In this document: positions 1 to 10,139 of the stretch, piece after piece
Layout: each line of letters begins with the position of its first letter
Numbering within the stretch: position 1 is the first letter of the stretch
DNA from: an uncultured Pelagibacteraceae bacterium
GTDB lineage: Bacteria > Pseudomonadota > Alphaproteobacteria > Pelagibacterales > Pelagibacteraceae
Assembly (NCBI GenBank): GCA_902578255.1
Contig: CACHCH010000004.1
Span: 32,566-96,565 of the forward strand
Length of the DNA: 64,000 nucleotides
Reading direction: 5' to 3'
Program-made: the position numbers and the translations under genes
The notes under the pieces: generated by a model
What the model was told of the DNA's origin: nothing
The model's input: only the letters and a program-made list of their open reading frames with translations
The model's database searches: none

Positions 1-1209
1 GTAAAGGCTTGGGCTCATTTTGATAAAAAACTTTTACTTGAAAAAGCAGCTGAGTCAGACGAGCATAGAAGATCAGGTAAACCCCTAGGACCTTTGCATG
101 GAATCCCAATAGCTCTAAAAGATATAATTGGCACAGTAGATATGCCAACTGAATGTGGAACTGTCATTAGAAAAGGAAAATCTTTTTCTCAAAATGCAGA
201 AATAGTAGATTTACTTTTGTCAGCTGGGGCAATTGTGATGGGCAAAACAGCAACATCTGAGCTTGCCTTTCTTGGACCACCTAAAACTACTAATCCACAC
301 GATCATACAAGAACGCCAGGAGGTTCATCTAGTGGATCTGCTGCATCAGTGGCTTCTTTTATGGCACCTTTATCAATCGGATCTCAAACTGGTGGATCTG
401 TCATAAGACCAGCATCTTACTGTGGAGTTGTAGGTTATAAACCATCTTATGGATTAATTTCTAGAAATGGAGTTCTTAAAACATCTGACAAGTTAGACCA
501 TATTGGCATCTTTGGAAGATCTGTAGAGGATGTTGCGTTACTTGCAAAAGTTCTTATTAAAAAAGATAATTATGATAGTGCTACAGTTCATTATTCAACT
601 GAAAATATGTTGGATGAAACAAAAAAGGGACCATTGTTTGATCCAAAGTTCATTTTTTACAAAACTGATCATTGGAAAATTATAGATAAAAAATCAAAAG
701 AAGCTTTTGAGTATTTTATAAAATCTTTTAAAAAAAATATCGAAGTATTTGATACACCTTCATATTTTAAAGATATTCATAAGTACCATCAAATAATTCA
801 CGAAACTGATTTAGCAAATAACTTTGCTCTTTACTATAAAAAATATAAAAAAAAATTGTCAAAGTATATGCAAGACGCGATAGCAAAAGGGAACAAGCAT
901 TCAGCGAAAGATTATGCAGAAGCAATAGACTTTATGAAAAGAAGTTATGAGTCTTATCAAGAAGTTTTCGAGGATTATCATGGAGTTTTGTCTCCATCTA
1001 GTCCAGGTGTAGCACCCAAGGGTTTAAAAAGCACAGGAACTGCTGAATTTAATAAAGTCTGGTCGTATTTGGGAACTCCTTGTATTTCTTTACCTTTACT
1101 TCAAGGGGAAGGAAATATGCCTTTAGGGGTGCAACTAATAGGTGCTAAATACGATGATCACAGGTTTTTAGGTGTTGCTAATTGGTTAGAAAAAGAATGT
1201 AATAAATAA
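1..1209 (+). CDS. Amidase signature family protein (5'-truncated by window edge)
   Basis: Frame 1 is open from base 1; motif PGGSSSGSAASVASFMAPLSIGSQTGGSVIRPASYCGVVGYKPSYG is the amidase Ser-Ser-Lys signature region. ORF track starts at an internal Met (94). Confidence 0.9.
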   Translation, partial: VKAWAHFDKKLLLEKAAESDEHRRSGKPLGPLHGIPIALKDIIGTVDMPTECGTVIRKGKSFSQNAEIVDLLLSAGAIVMGKTATSELAFLGPPKTTNPHDHTRTPGGSSSGSAASVASFMAPLSIGSQTGGSVIRPASYCGVVGYKPSYGLISRNGVLKTSDKLDHIGIFGRSVEDVALLAKVLIKKDNYDSATVHYSTENMLDETKKGPLFDPKFIFYKTDHWKIIDKKSKEAFEYFIKSFKKNIEVFDTPSYFKDIHKYHQIIHETDLANNFALYYKKYKKKLSKYMQDAIAKGNKHSAKDYAEAIDFMKRSYESYQEVFEDYHGVLSPSSPGVAPKGLKSTGTAEFNKVWSYLGTPCISLPLLQGEGNMPLGVQLIGAKYDDHRFLGVANWLEKECNK

Positions 1210-1210
1210 A

Positions 1211-1387
1211 ATGAGTAAATTTACAACATTTCTTGGAACTTTGCTTGCTGCTGCATTTTTAATTGGTCTTGCAACCACGTTAACAAGATCAACTATGATT
1301 GGTTTTTTTGATGTTCTTCCTGTTTATATTTTGATGGCTATAGCAATTTTCATGATGGTCTACGAAGCTTTCTTCGATAAAAAATAA
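1211..1387 (+). CDS. Small hydrophobic membrane protein, 58 aa
   Basis: ATG at 1211, TAA at 1385-1387: MSKFTTFLGTLLAAAFLIGLATTLTRSTMIGFFDVLPVYILMAIAIFMMVYEAFFDKK. Fits between amidase stop and the DMT transporter start; two hydrophobic segments. Below the ORF track length cut-off. Confidence 0.6.
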   Translation: MSKFTTFLGTLLAAAFLIGLATTLTRSTMIGFFDVLPVYILMAIAIFMMVYEAFFDKK

Positions 1388-1402
1388 TTTTTAAGTATTA
1401 AA

Positions 1403-2308
1403 TTGTCTAAACAGAATAAAAATTTTTTAGCTTTCTCATTGCTTTTTATCCAACCAATTTTTATGTCCTCTAATTTAATAGTTGCTAGAGGTGGTATTGA
1501 ATTTGTTCCTCCAATTTCTTTAGCATTTTGGAGATGGACTTTTGTTTTTATAATCCTTTTACCTTTTACTTATATATCTTTAAAAAAAAATTATTTGATA
1601 ATCAAAAAAGAATATAAAAAATTATTTTTCTTAGGTGCTATGGGATGTGGGGTATGTGGTGCTTTTCCATTTCTAGCTGGAGCAACAACGACAGTCACTA
1701 ATATGGCTATTATTTATACCTCATCACCTATTTTTATAATTTTAATTTCTGCAATTTTTTTTCAAGAAAAAATAAATTATCTTAAAATAATTGGATTAAT
1801 TTCATGTTTAATTGGAGTTTTTGCAATTATTATTAAGGGAGACCTTAACTTATTAATAAATTTAAACTTTACTATTGGTGACCTATGGATGCTTGCTGCA
1901 GCTATAGGATGGGCATTATATTCAATCTATCTTTTTTACTGGAAGTCTGAATTATCAATTTTTCAGAGATTTACATTGGTGTCTCTTTTTGGTGCACTCA
2001 GTTTGTTACCTTTTTATATTATTGAGGAGCTTTTAATGGCTAGAACTACTTTTAATGAACAATTTTATATGTGGGTATTATTTGCAGCTATTTCTCCCGG
2101 TATAATTGCATTTACCTTATATACTAAAGCTCAAAAAAGTCTTGGAGCATCATTAACTGGATTTACACTTTATGTTTTTACAATTTATGGGGCAATTTAT
2201 GGATATTTTATATTTGATGAAAAACTTGAATCATTTCATTATGTAGGTACAGCTTTGGTGTTCTTGGGTGTTTACCTGGCAAAAAAAAACTATGAAACTA
2301 AAACGTAG
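1403..2308 (+). CDS. EamA/DMT-family permease
   Basis: About 10 hydrophobic segments in two repeats, EamA-like; TTG start. Confidence 0.85.
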   Translation: MSKQNKNFLAFSLLFIQPIFMSSNLIVARGGIEFVPPISLAFWRWTFVFIILLPFTYISLKKNYLIIKKEYKKLFFLGAMGCGVCGAFPFLAGATTTVTNMAIIYTSSPIFIILISAIFFQEKINYLKIIGLISCLIGVFAIIIKGDLNLLINLNFTIGDLWMLAAAIGWALYSIYLFYWKSELSIFQRFTLVSLFGALSLLPFYIIEELLMARTTFNEQFYMWVLFAAISPGIIAFTLYTKAQKSLGASLTGFTLYVFTIYGAIYGYFIFDEKLESFHYVGTALVFLGVYLAKKNYETKT

Positions 2309-3110
2309 GAATTTTTTCTTGGAAATTATAATTGGTATTATAGCTATTTATCTTTCAATATTAATTTTACTTTTTTTATTTCAGCGAAATCTCATGTACC
2401 ACCCAGATGAAAACAACTATTTTGGTGATAAGTTAGAAGTAGAAATAGAAAAGGTTAATATTAAGACAAGTGATGACATTAATCTTTTAGGCTGGTTTCA
2501 TAATAAAAGTTTAGAGAACTATAAAACTATAATTTACTTTCACGGAAATGCAGGAAAATTAGAAAATAGAATATACAAATTAAATCATTTTAAAGATTTA
2601 AATGTAAATTTTTTAATCATCGCCTGGAGGGGTTTTAGTGGCAATGAGGGAAAACCCTCAGAAAACAATCTTTATACTGATGGAATTAGTGGAATAGAAT
2701 GGCTTAAAAAAAAGGGCGTGACTGAAAAAGATATAATTATTTATGGGGAATCTCTTGGCACTGGGATAGCAACAGAGATCGCTCAAAATAAAAATTTTGC
2801 TGGATTAATCTTAGAGACACCTTTTACCTCCATGGTGGAAGCTGCAAAGAATTTTTATCCTTATATTCCTGTAGGACTTCTTTTAAAGGATAAATATAAA
2901 AACCAAGAAAAAATTAAAAATATCAATATTCCAGTTTTGGTCATGCATGGTGAAGCTGATCAAATAGTTCCTTTCTGGATGGGAAAAAAAATATTTGATT
3001 TAGCAAATAATCCTAAATATTCATATTTTACAGAGTATGATGATCACATGATGGAATATGACTCTAAATTAGTATCAGCACTGAATGATTTTTTAAAAAG
3101 TTTAAATTAG
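2292..3110 (+). CDS. Alpha/beta hydrolase (BEM46/DUF-type serine hydrolase)
   Basis: YFHGNAG oxyanion motif, IIYGESLGTGIA nucleophile elbow, C-terminal D/H; likely start is the second Met (MKLKRRN) rather than 2268. Confidence 0.85.
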   Translation: MKLKRRNFFLEIIIGIIAIYLSILILLFLFQRNLMYHPDENNYFGDKLEVEIEKVNIKTSDDINLLGWFHNKSLENYKTIIYFHGNAGKLENRIYKLNHFKDLNVNFLIIAWRGFSGNEGKPSENNLYTDGISGIEWLKKKGVTEKDIIIYGESLGTGIATEIAQNKNFAGLILETPFTSMVEAAKNFYPYIPVGLLLKDKYKNQEKIKNINIPVLVMHGEADQIVPFWMGKKIFDLANNPKYSYFTEYDDHMMEYDSKLVSALNDFLKSLN

Positions 3111-3158
3111 GCCACATTCTAAACAAATAAAATTCAAAATATTTTTTAATAGTTAAGT

Positions 3159-3722
3159 ATGAAAAAACTATATTTAATTATTCTATTACTATTCTCAATT
3201 CAAACCTTCAGTTCTGCTAACGAAAATTTGTACTCTGTTGATAATTTATTTCATATAGACCAAATGAATTCTCACAATGATAACTTTGCTTTATACTTTA
3301 AAACGCGTGAAAAGGCTATTTTGGCAAAAGGTGAAGATAGTAATTATATAAATGACTATCCTAAAGATCTTTATATTTACAATTACGAAACAAAAAGTTC
3401 TTTACCATTAATATCTTATGAATGGTTTCCAAGAAAAGCTAAATATTTTTTACAAGAATATGATTTTCCAGTATTTCCGGATGATTTTGCTTATTATTTA
3501 TTAAAAGATAACAAAACACTTGTAATGATTAGTGCTGTCAAAAGCTTAAGAGCAAACTTTAAATTTGATATTATAGAGAAGAAATTAGAAATTTATCCGG
3601 TTAATGGAAAGTTTGATTTTATTATTTCTTCAATTGCAAAAGACTGTGATCATTATGATTTTAAGGATAATTATAAATGCAGTTTTTACAAACCTTTAAT
3701 CTCAAGCACTTTAATTAATTAA
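3159..3722 (+). CDS. Hypothetical secreted protein
   Basis: N-terminal signal peptide-like MKKLYLIILLLFSIQTFSSA; no recognised domain. Confidence 0.65.
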   Translation: MKKLYLIILLLFSIQTFSSANENLYSVDNLFHIDQMNSHNDNFALYFKTREKAILAKGEDSNYINDYPKDLYIYNYETKSSLPLISYEWFPRKAKYFLQEYDFPVFPDDFAYYLLKDNKTLVMISAVKSLRANFKFDIIEKKLEIYPVNGKFDFIISSIAKDCDHYDFKDNYKCSFYKPLISSTLIN

Positions 3723-4632
3723 TTTGTGTAAAAGCTTCGGCAAATTTTTCTGCTTCAAAAATCTGGAGATCATCTTCTTTTTCCCCTAATCCAAGAGCAA
3801 TAATCGGTAACTTATATTTTTTAGCAACTGCTAAAAGAATACCACCTTTCGCTGTCCCATCTAATTTTGTCATTATTAGTCCTGTAATGGGTATAATTTT
3901 ATTAAATTCTTCAACTTGGTTGATTACATTTTGTCCAGAGGTAGCGTCTAAAACTAAAACTACATCGTGAGGAGCCTCAGAGTCTATTTTTTTTGTCACG
4001 TTTGCAATTTTTTTGTATTCCTCCATTAAATTTTTTTTGTTTTGTAATCTTCCAGCAGTGTCTATCAAAACTTGATCGAATTGATTATTTACCGCTTCTT
4101 CTATTGCTTTATATGCCACTGAAGCTGGATCAGATCCTTGTGATGATTTAGTGATTGAAACATCTACTTTTTTTGACCAATTTTCTAATTGCTCAATAGC
4201 TGCTGCTCTAAATGTATCTGATGCAGCAAGCATTACTTTGTTTCCATTGCCTTTAAATATTTTACTAATTTTTCCTATGGTAGTTGTTTTGCCAACTCCA
4301 TTAACACCAGAAATAAGTATTGCGTTAAGTTTTTCTTTTTTTTTAAAAAATTCAAAATTTTCTAAAGGTTTCATCAATTCGATTATATAATTTTTTAAAA
4401 TAATATTTATTTCATCTGATGTATCTTTGTTTGGATCAATTTTAGTTTGGGAAACAATTTCTCTAATTTCTGATGCAGCAGCAATACCAACATCTGATTG
4501 AATCAAATAATCTTCAATCATATCTAAAGTTTTGTCATCTATTTCTTTTTTAATGACAATATTTTTTAAACCAGAACTAAATGCTGACGCGCTTTTCTTA
4601 AAACCAGATTTAAATTTATCAAAAATTCCCAT
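3715..4632 (-). CDS. ftsY: Signal recognition particle receptor FtsY
   Basis: SRP GTPase NG domain: GVNGVGKTTTIGKI, DTFRAAAIEQL, DTAGRLQNK, TKLDGTAKGG. Confidence 0.97.
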   Translation of the reverse strand: MGIFDKFKSGFKKSASAFSSGLKNIVIKKEIDDKTLDMIEDYLIQSDVGIAAASEIREIVSQTKIDPNKDTSDEINIILKNYIIELMKPLENFEFFKKKEKLNAILISGVNGVGKTTTIGKISKIFKGNGNKVMLAASDTFRAAAIEQLENWSKKVDVSITKSSQGSDPASVAYKAIEEAVNNQFDQVLIDTAGRLQNKKNLMEEYKKIANVTKKIDSEAPHDVVLVLDATSGQNVINQVEEFNKIIPITGLIMTKLDGTAKGGILLAVAKKYKLPIIALGLGEKEDDLQIFEAEKFAEAFTQIN

Positions 4633-5456
4633 TAAATTTTTATGTTAATTTCTTTAATATCAGAAACCGGTCCTTTCATGTGAATACTGTCGTTTTCATC
4701 AATAAATATTGATAACTTGCCAGTTGAAAACTCGATATCTACTTTATTACCTGAAAGTCCATTTCTCAATGCAGCAAAAGCAGTAGCACAAGCTGCCGTA
4801 CCACAAGCCTTAGTAAGACCCGCTCCTCTTTCCCACACTTTAACTTTAATTAGTTCTTTATTAACAACTGTTGCTAAAGTGACATTGCATTTTTCTGGAA
4901 ACAAGGGATGGTGTTCAATTTGTGGTCCAATTTTTTTTATTTCAAAATTTTCATTATTCTCAACAAAAAAAATGATATGAGGGTTACCAACATTTACTGC
5001 TGTACCTCCAGTATGATTATTATTATTTAGATCAGTTATTTTTATATTAAGGTTATTGGTATCCAATTCTTCAGAAAGTGGAATTTCATTCCATTTTGTT
5101 CTACCTTTCCCAATTTCTGTAGAGACTAGTTTTTTTCCTAATATCTCAGATTTTAAATCACCAGATTGTGTAGTTAAAGTTATTAATGATTTATTATTTT
5201 CTTTAGATAACAAATCTGCAACACACCTTGTTCCATTTCCACATGCTCCAGAAGTTCCACCATCAGAGTTATAAAATTCTAGAGATGCATCAGAACTATC
5301 ATTTTTAGTTATTAATATTAATTGATCACAACCTATAAATTCTCTGTCACAAATTTTAATAATTTGCTCTTTGCTTAAATTAGTAATTTTTTGCCTATTA
5401 TCTATAATGACAAAATCATTTCCTAAACCATCCATTTTAAACGCTTTGATATCCAT
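4632..5456 (-). CDS. dapF: Diaminopimelate epimerase
   Basis: DGLGNDFVIID, SGACGNGTRCVA, GAGLTKACGTAACA motifs. Confidence 0.97.
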   Translation of the reverse strand: MDIKAFKMDGLGNDFVIIDNRQKITNLSKEQIIKICDREFIGCDQLILITKNDSSDASLEFYNSDGGTSGACGNGTRCVADLLSKENNKSLITLTTQSGDLKSEILGKKLVSTEIGKGRTKWNEIPLSEELDTNNLNIKITDLNNNNHTGGTAVNVGNPHIIFFVENNENFEIKKIGPQIEHHPLFPEKCNVTLATVVNKELIKVKVWERGAGLTKACGTAACATAFAALRNGLSGNKVDIEFSTGKLSIFIDENDSIHMKGPVSDIKEINIKI

Positions 5457-5489
5457 ATATAGATATTTAACTTATTTATTGACTTTTTG

Positions 5490-5600
5490 AACCTCTATTA
5501 TAGGTTGTTGGCGTTTCCGCAAAAACATTAACTTTGCGGTGTCTTTGGAAACAAAGAGATCGACACTAGTCAGCGAGGCTTCGCCCACTAGTGCGATTAC
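5490..5600 (+). ncRNA. Structured RNA / 5' leader upstream of ffh (three to four hairpins)
   Basis: Hairpins read directly: AACCT/AGGTT (5490-5506); CCGCAAA-aacattaac-TTTGCGG (5517-5539); TCTTTG-GAAA-CAAAGA with GNRA loop (5542-5557); ATCG-a-CACTAGT...GCGA-ggct-TCGC...ACTAGTGCGAT (5559-5597). Strand not certain; placed on ffh strand. Confidence 0.6.
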
Positions 5601-5614
5601 TGCTGTGAAAAAAT

Positions 5615-6973
5615 ATGTTTGAAAACTTAACAAATAAATTTGAAGAAATCTTTTCTTCTTTAAAAAAATCACCATCACTTGATGAAACTCAAGTCGACGA
5701 GGGTTTAAGAGGAATTAGGCAAGCTCTTTTAGAAGCCGATGTATCTTTAGAGGTTGCTAAAGATTTTATTGAAAAAGTTAAGCCAAAAGCTTTAGGACAA
5801 GAGATTATTAGGTCAACGTCTCCAGGAGACATGGTTGTTAAAATTGTTTATGACGAGCTTGTAAGTTTGTTAGGAGAGGCTAACAGTGAAATAAATCTTA
5901 ATGCAGTACCCCCAGTCCCTATGATGTTGGTAGGACTTCAGGGCTCAGGTAAGACAACAACAACTGCAAAACTTGCCAAGTATTTAGAGAATAACAAAAA
6001 GAAAAAAGTCATGATGGTAAGTTTAGACATCTATAGACCAGCAGCTCAAGAGCAACTTAGATCTTTAGGAGAACAAAATAATATTTTAACCTTACCAATT
6101 GTTGAAGGGCAACAACCCACAGATATTTGTAGAAGAGCAATTGGTGCTGCAAATTTAAATGGCGCTGAGATAATTCTTTTTGATACTGCTGGAAGAACTC
6201 AAATTGACTTACAGATGATGAGTGAGATTAAACAAATTGAAGGTGTAATTAATCCAACAGAAACATTCTTAGTAGCAGATTCTTTAACAGGTCAAGTTGC
6301 AGCATCTGTTGCAAAAGAGTTTAAAAATACTGTTAATCTATCAGGAATTATTTTGACTAGAGCTGATGGTGATGCCAGAGGCGGTGCTGCCGTTAGTATG
6401 AAATATGTTTCTAATGTTCCTATTAAATTTTTAGGAATTGGGGAAAAAATTGAAAATCTTGAGGTATTTCACCCCGATAGAATAGCTAACAGAATTCTTG
6501 GAATGGGAGATATCGTTTCTCTTGTTGAAAAAGCAGCTCAAGATCTTGGTGAAGAAAATATTAAAAAAGCTGAAGAAAATCTAAAAAAGGGTCAGTTTTC
6601 AATGCAAGATTATTTGGCTCAATTGAGACAAATGAAAAAAATGGGAGGCATCGAAGGAATAATGTCATTTATGCCAGGAGTATCAAAAATTAAATCTCAA
6701 ATGGACTCAGCTGGAATTGATGAAAGTATTATTACTATAAATGAAGCTATTATTTTGTCCATGACAAAAAAAGAGAGAGAGAACCCAAAAATAATTGATG
6801 GTTCTAGAAAAAAAAGAATTGCTAATGGCTCTGGTACTAATCCAGCCACTATCAATAAATTGTTAAAACAATTTAAAATGATGTCTGAAATGATGAAAAA
6901 AATGTCCAAAGGAAATATGAAAGGTATGTCTGATAAAGGAATACCACCAGAGCTATTTAACCAATTAAAATAA
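5615..6973 (+). CDS. ffh: Signal recognition particle protein Ffh (SRP54)
   Basis: [45 protein letters not shown]; Met-rich M domain at C-terminus. Confidence 0.98.
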   Translation: MFENLTNKFEEIFSSLKKSPSLDETQVDEGLRGIRQALLEADVSLEVAKDFIEKVKPKALGQEIIRSTSPGDMVVKIVYDELVSLLGEANSEINLNAVPPVPMMLVGLQGSGKTTTTAKLAKYLENNKKKKVMMVSLDIYRPAAQEQLRSLGEQNNILTLPIVEGQQPTDICRRAIGAANLNGAEIILFDTAGRTQIDLQMMSEIKQIEGVINPTETFLVADSLTGQVAASVAKEFKNTVNLSGIILTRADGDARGGAAVSMKYVSNVPIKFLGIGEKIENLEVFHPDRIANRILGMGDIVSLVEKAAQDLGEENIKKAEENLKKGQFSMQDYLAQLRQMKKMGGIEGIMSFMPGVSKIKSQMDSAGIDESIITINEAIILSMTKKERENPKIIDGSRKKRIANGSGTNPATINKLLKQFKMMSEMMKKMSKGNMKGMSDKGIPPELFNQLK

Positions 6974-6987
6974 TAAAAGGAGAAGAC

Positions 6988-7452
6988 ATGTTAAAACTAA
7001 GATTATCAAGAGGAGGAACAAAAAAGCGTCCAGTATATAAAGTTGTTGTAGCTGACAGCCGTTTTGCAAGAGATGGAAGATTTATTGAGAAAGTTGGATT
7101 TTTTAATCCACTTTTGCCTAAAGATAAAAAAGAAAGGGTCGGTCTCGAAGCTGAAAGAATTAAATATTGGCTTGGTCAAGGTGCCAAACCAACAACTAGA
7201 GTTGCTAGGATATTGGGAGAAAATGAGTTAATGCCTATGCCTGCAAACGGCAATAATCCTAATAAAGCTATTCCAAAAAAAGAAAGAAATAAAAAAGAGG
7301 ACGATAAAAAAGAAGAAGCTCCTAAAGCAGATGCAGCACCAGCAACAGAAGCTCCTAAGGCAGAAACTCCAAAGGAAGAAGCTGCAAAGGAAGAAGTTCC
7401 TAAAGCAGACGCAGCACCAGCAGCAGAAGCTCCAAAGGAAGAAAAAAAATAG
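6988..7452 (+). CDS. rpsP: 30S ribosomal protein S16 with long Ala/Glu/Pro/Lys-rich C-terminal tail
   Basis: [41 protein letters not shown] is S16; tail of about 65 residues is low-complexity. Confidence 0.97.
   Translation: MLKLRLSRGGTKKRPVYKVVVADSRFARDGRFIEKVGFFNPLLPKDKKERVGLEAERIKYWLGQGAKPTTRVARILGENELMPMPANGNNPNKAIPKKERNKKEDDKKEEAPKADAAPATEAPKAETPKEEAAKEEVPKADAAPAAEAPKEEKK
7321..7433 (+). repeat. Intragenic direct repeat in rpsP tail (two 35-nt copies, 78-nt period)
   Basis: 7321-7355 cctaaagcagatgcagcaccagcaacagaagctcc and 7399-7433 cctaaagcagacgcagcaccagcagcagaagctcc differ at 2 of 35 positions. Confidence 0.85.
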
Positions 7453-7466
7453 TTTAAAAATTATTT

Positions 7467-8153
7467 ATGTGGCAAGCTCAAGTGTTTACACTTTATCCAG
7501 AAGTTTTTCCTGGTCCTCTGTCAAAAGGATTATATGGAAAAGCTATGTCTAAAAAGTTATGGGATTTAAAGGTTGTTAACATAAGAGATGCAGCTGAAGA
7601 TAAACATAAAACTGTAGATGACACACCTTATGGTGGTGGATCAGGAATGTTACTAAAGGCAGATGTCCTTGCTAAATCGTTAGATCAAAACAGAATTGAA
7701 GGTGAAAAAATTTTATATTTATCTCCAAAAGGAAAAAAATTTGATCAAAGCTATGCGAAAAAATTGGCAACTGCAAAATCCTTATCACTTATTTGTGGTC
7801 ATTTCGAAGGCGTTGACGAGAGAGTATTATCTACAAGAAATATAGAAGAAGTAAGTATAGGAGATTATGTTTTGTCTGGAGGCGAAACAGCTGCATATGT
7901 TGTTATTGATAGTGTACTCAGGCTATTACCAGGGGTATTAGGGAATGATAATTCTAAGATCGAAGAAACTTTTGAAAATGGTCTATTAGAGTATCCGCAG
8001 TATACAAAACCTCAAATTTGGGAAGAAAAATCAGTACCAGATGTACTATTATCAGGTGACCATAGTAAAATTAAAGACTGGCGTTTATCTCAATCTGAGG
8101 CTATAACACGCGACCGGAGACCAGATTTATGGGAAAAATATAAGAAAGACTAA
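7467..8153 (+). CDS. trmD: tRNA (guanine-N1)-methyltransferase
   Basis: [36 protein letters not shown]; rpsP-trmD-rplS order. Confidence 0.97.
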   Translation: MWQAQVFTLYPEVFPGPLSKGLYGKAMSKKLWDLKVVNIRDAAEDKHKTVDDTPYGGGSGMLLKADVLAKSLDQNRIEGEKILYLSPKGKKFDQSYAKKLATAKSLSLICGHFEGVDERVLSTRNIEEVSIGDYVLSGGETAAYVVIDSVLRLLPGVLGNDNSKIEETFENGLLEYPQYTKPQIWEEKSVPDVLLSGDHSKIKDWRLSQSEAITRDRRPDLWEKYKKD

Positions 8154-8169
8154 TTTGATTAACATAAAC

Positions 8170-8724
8170 ATGAAAACTATTGAGGAAATAAACCAACACA
8201 AAGTAAAAAAAATTCTTTCTGAGAAAAAAATTCCAGATTTTTATCCAGGGGATGTTGTTAAGGTTGGGGTAAGAATTACTGAGGGTAAAAAGGAGAGAAT
8301 TCAATATTTCGAAGGTGTATGTATTGCAAAAAAAAGTAGAGACTTAAACTCTTCTTTTACAGTAAGAAAGATTTCATTTGGAGAAGGCGTTGAAAGAACA
8401 TTTCCTTTATATGGAACTTTAATAGACTCAATTAAAGTTATTAGATCAGGCAAAGTAAGAAGAGCAAAACTATATTATTTAAGAGATAGAACAGGTAAAT
8501 CAGCAAGAATTGCAGAAAAAATAAGAAAAAAAATTGGTATTGATATCGATGTTAAGCGAGAGACTGTAACGGAAGAAAATGTTGCCCCAACTGCTGAGGC
8601 TACAAAAGAGGAAGCCCCTAAAACAGAAGCGGTACAAAATAATGCTGTTAAAGCTGAGGAGGCACCGAAAGAAGAGGCTTCTAAAGAAGAAGAAAAATTA
8701 GAAAGCCCTTCAGAAAAAAAATAA
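8170..8724 (+). CDS. rplS: 50S ribosomal protein L19 with extended acidic/Ala-Pro tail
   Basis: [73 protein letters not shown]; start probably MKTIEEINQ. Confidence 0.96.
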   Translation: MKTIEEINQHKVKKILSEKKIPDFYPGDVVKVGVRITEGKKERIQYFEGVCIAKKSRDLNSSFTVRKISFGEGVERTFPLYGTLIDSIKVIRSGKVRRAKLYYLRDRTGKSARIAEKIRKKIGIDIDVKRETVTEENVAPTAEATKEEAPKTEAVQNNAVKAEEAPKEEASKEEEKLESPSEKK

Positions 8725-8735
8725 TTTTTTTTTCA

Positions 8736-10139
8736 ATGTCCACAACACTTTACGATAAAATATGGAATGATCACTTGGTTGATCAACAGGATGATGGAAC
8801 AGCGCTTCTTTTTGTTGATAGACATTTAATTCACGAAGTGACAAGTCCACAAGCATTTGAAGGATTAAGAAATTCAAATAGGAAAGTAAGACATCCTGAT
8901 CTAACACTTGCAGTTGCAGATCATAATGTTCCAACTACTGATAGAACTAAAGGAATAGCTGATCAAGAATCTAAAATACAAGTAGATACTTTAGATGCAA
9001 ATTGTAAGGAGTTTGGTATTCAACTTTTTGGAATGGATGACAGACGACAAGGAATTGTGCATATCATAGGTCCAGAACAGGGCTTTACTCAACCGGGTAC
9101 TGTTATTGTATGTGGTGATAGTCATACTGCAACCCATGGAGCTTTTGGTGCTTTAGCATTTGGAATTGGAACGTCAGAAGTTGAACACGTTTTAGCAACA
9201 CAAACACTAGTTCAAAAAAAAGCAAAAAATTTTAGAATTAATGTTAATGGGAAACTTCCGATTGGTGTCACTTCAAAAGATGTAATTCTTCAGATAATTG
9301 GAAAAATTGGTACAGCTGGCGGTACAGGTTGTGTAATAGAATATGCTGGTGATTTAATAAGATCATTGAGCGTTGAGCAAAGAATGACAATTTGCAATAT
9401 GACAATTGAAGGTGGAGCAAGAGCAGGATTGATTGCACCAGATGAAAAAATATTTGAGTATTTAAAAGGCAAACCTATGTCACCGAAGGGTCTAAATTGG
9501 GAAAAAGCTTTAAATTACTGGAGTGGTCTAAAGACTGACAAAGATGCAAATTTTGATAAGGAAATAAATTTAAATGCAGCGGAAATTTTGCCAATGATAA
9601 CATGGGGAACTTCGCCACAAGATGTTATTACAATTGATGGAAAAGTTCCTAATCCACAAACTGAAACAGACGAAGATAAAAAGAATTCAATTGAAAGATC
9701 ATTGAAATACATGGGACTAAAACCTGATATGTCAGCAACTGACATAAAAATCGATAAAGTATTTATAGGAAGTTGTACAAACGGAAGAATTGAGGATTTA
9801 AGAGAGGCAGCAAAAATTTTAAAAGATAAAAAAATATCATCACACGTTAATGCAATGGTAGTTCCAGGATCTGGGTTAGTTAAAGAACAAGCTGAGCAAG
9901 AGGGATTAGATAAGATTTTCATCAGTTCAGGATTTGAGTGGAGAGAGCCAGGCTGTTCTATGTGTTTAGCCATGAATGCTGATAAGCTTAAGCCAGAGGA
10001 AAGATGCGCTTCTACTTCAAATAGAAATTTTGAGGGTAGACAAGGTAGAGGTGGCAGAACTCATTTGGTCAGTCCAGGGATGGCAGCTGCAGCTGCAATT
10101 TCTGGAAACCTTGATGATGTTAGAAAGTATCAAAATTAA
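8736..10139 (+). CDS. leuC: 3-isopropylmalate dehydratase large subunit
   Basis: [56 protein letters not shown] [4Fe-4S] ligands. Confidence 0.98.
   Translation: MSTTLYDKIWNDHLVDQQDDGTALLFVDRHLIHEVTSPQAFEGLRNSNRKVRHPDLTLAVADHNVPTTDRTKGIADQESKIQVDTLDANCKEFGIQLFGMDDRRQGIVHIIGPEQGFTQPGTVIVCGDSHTATHGAFGALAFGIGTSEVEHVLATQTLVQKKAKNFRINVNGKLPIGVTSKDVILQIIGKIGTAGGTGCVIEYAGDLIRSLSVEQRMTICNMTIEGGARAGLIAPDEKIFEYLKGKPMSPKGLNWEKALNYWSGLKTDKDANFDKEINLNAAEILPMITWGTSPQDVITIDGKVPNPQTETDEDKKNSIERSLKYMGLKPDMSATDIKIDKVFIGSCTNGRIEDLREAAKILKDKKISSHVNAMVVPGSGLVKEQAEQEGLDKIFISSGFEWREPGCSMCLAMNADKLKPEERCASTSNRNFEGRQGRGGRTHLVSPGMAAAAAISGNLDDVRKYQN

Noticed and set aside
5490-5600. Identification of this RNA as 4.5S/SRP RNA (ffs)
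   Set aside because: The conserved GGUCAGG...GGAAGGAAGCAGCC-type core was not seen on either strand; left as unassigned structured RNA.
5472-5678. 68-aa minus-strand ORF across the dapF-ffh gap
   Set aside because: Spans hairpin region and the ffh start antisense; better explained as structured RNA/leader.
7331-7552. Gln/Lys-rich 73-aa ORF ([17 protein letters not shown]...)
   Set aside because: Out-of-frame reading of the rpsP repetitive tail, continuing into trmD.
9515-9973. 152-aa minus-strand ORF inside leuC
   Set aside because: Fully antisense to a strongly recognisable LeuC; composition is that of a shadow frame, no motif.
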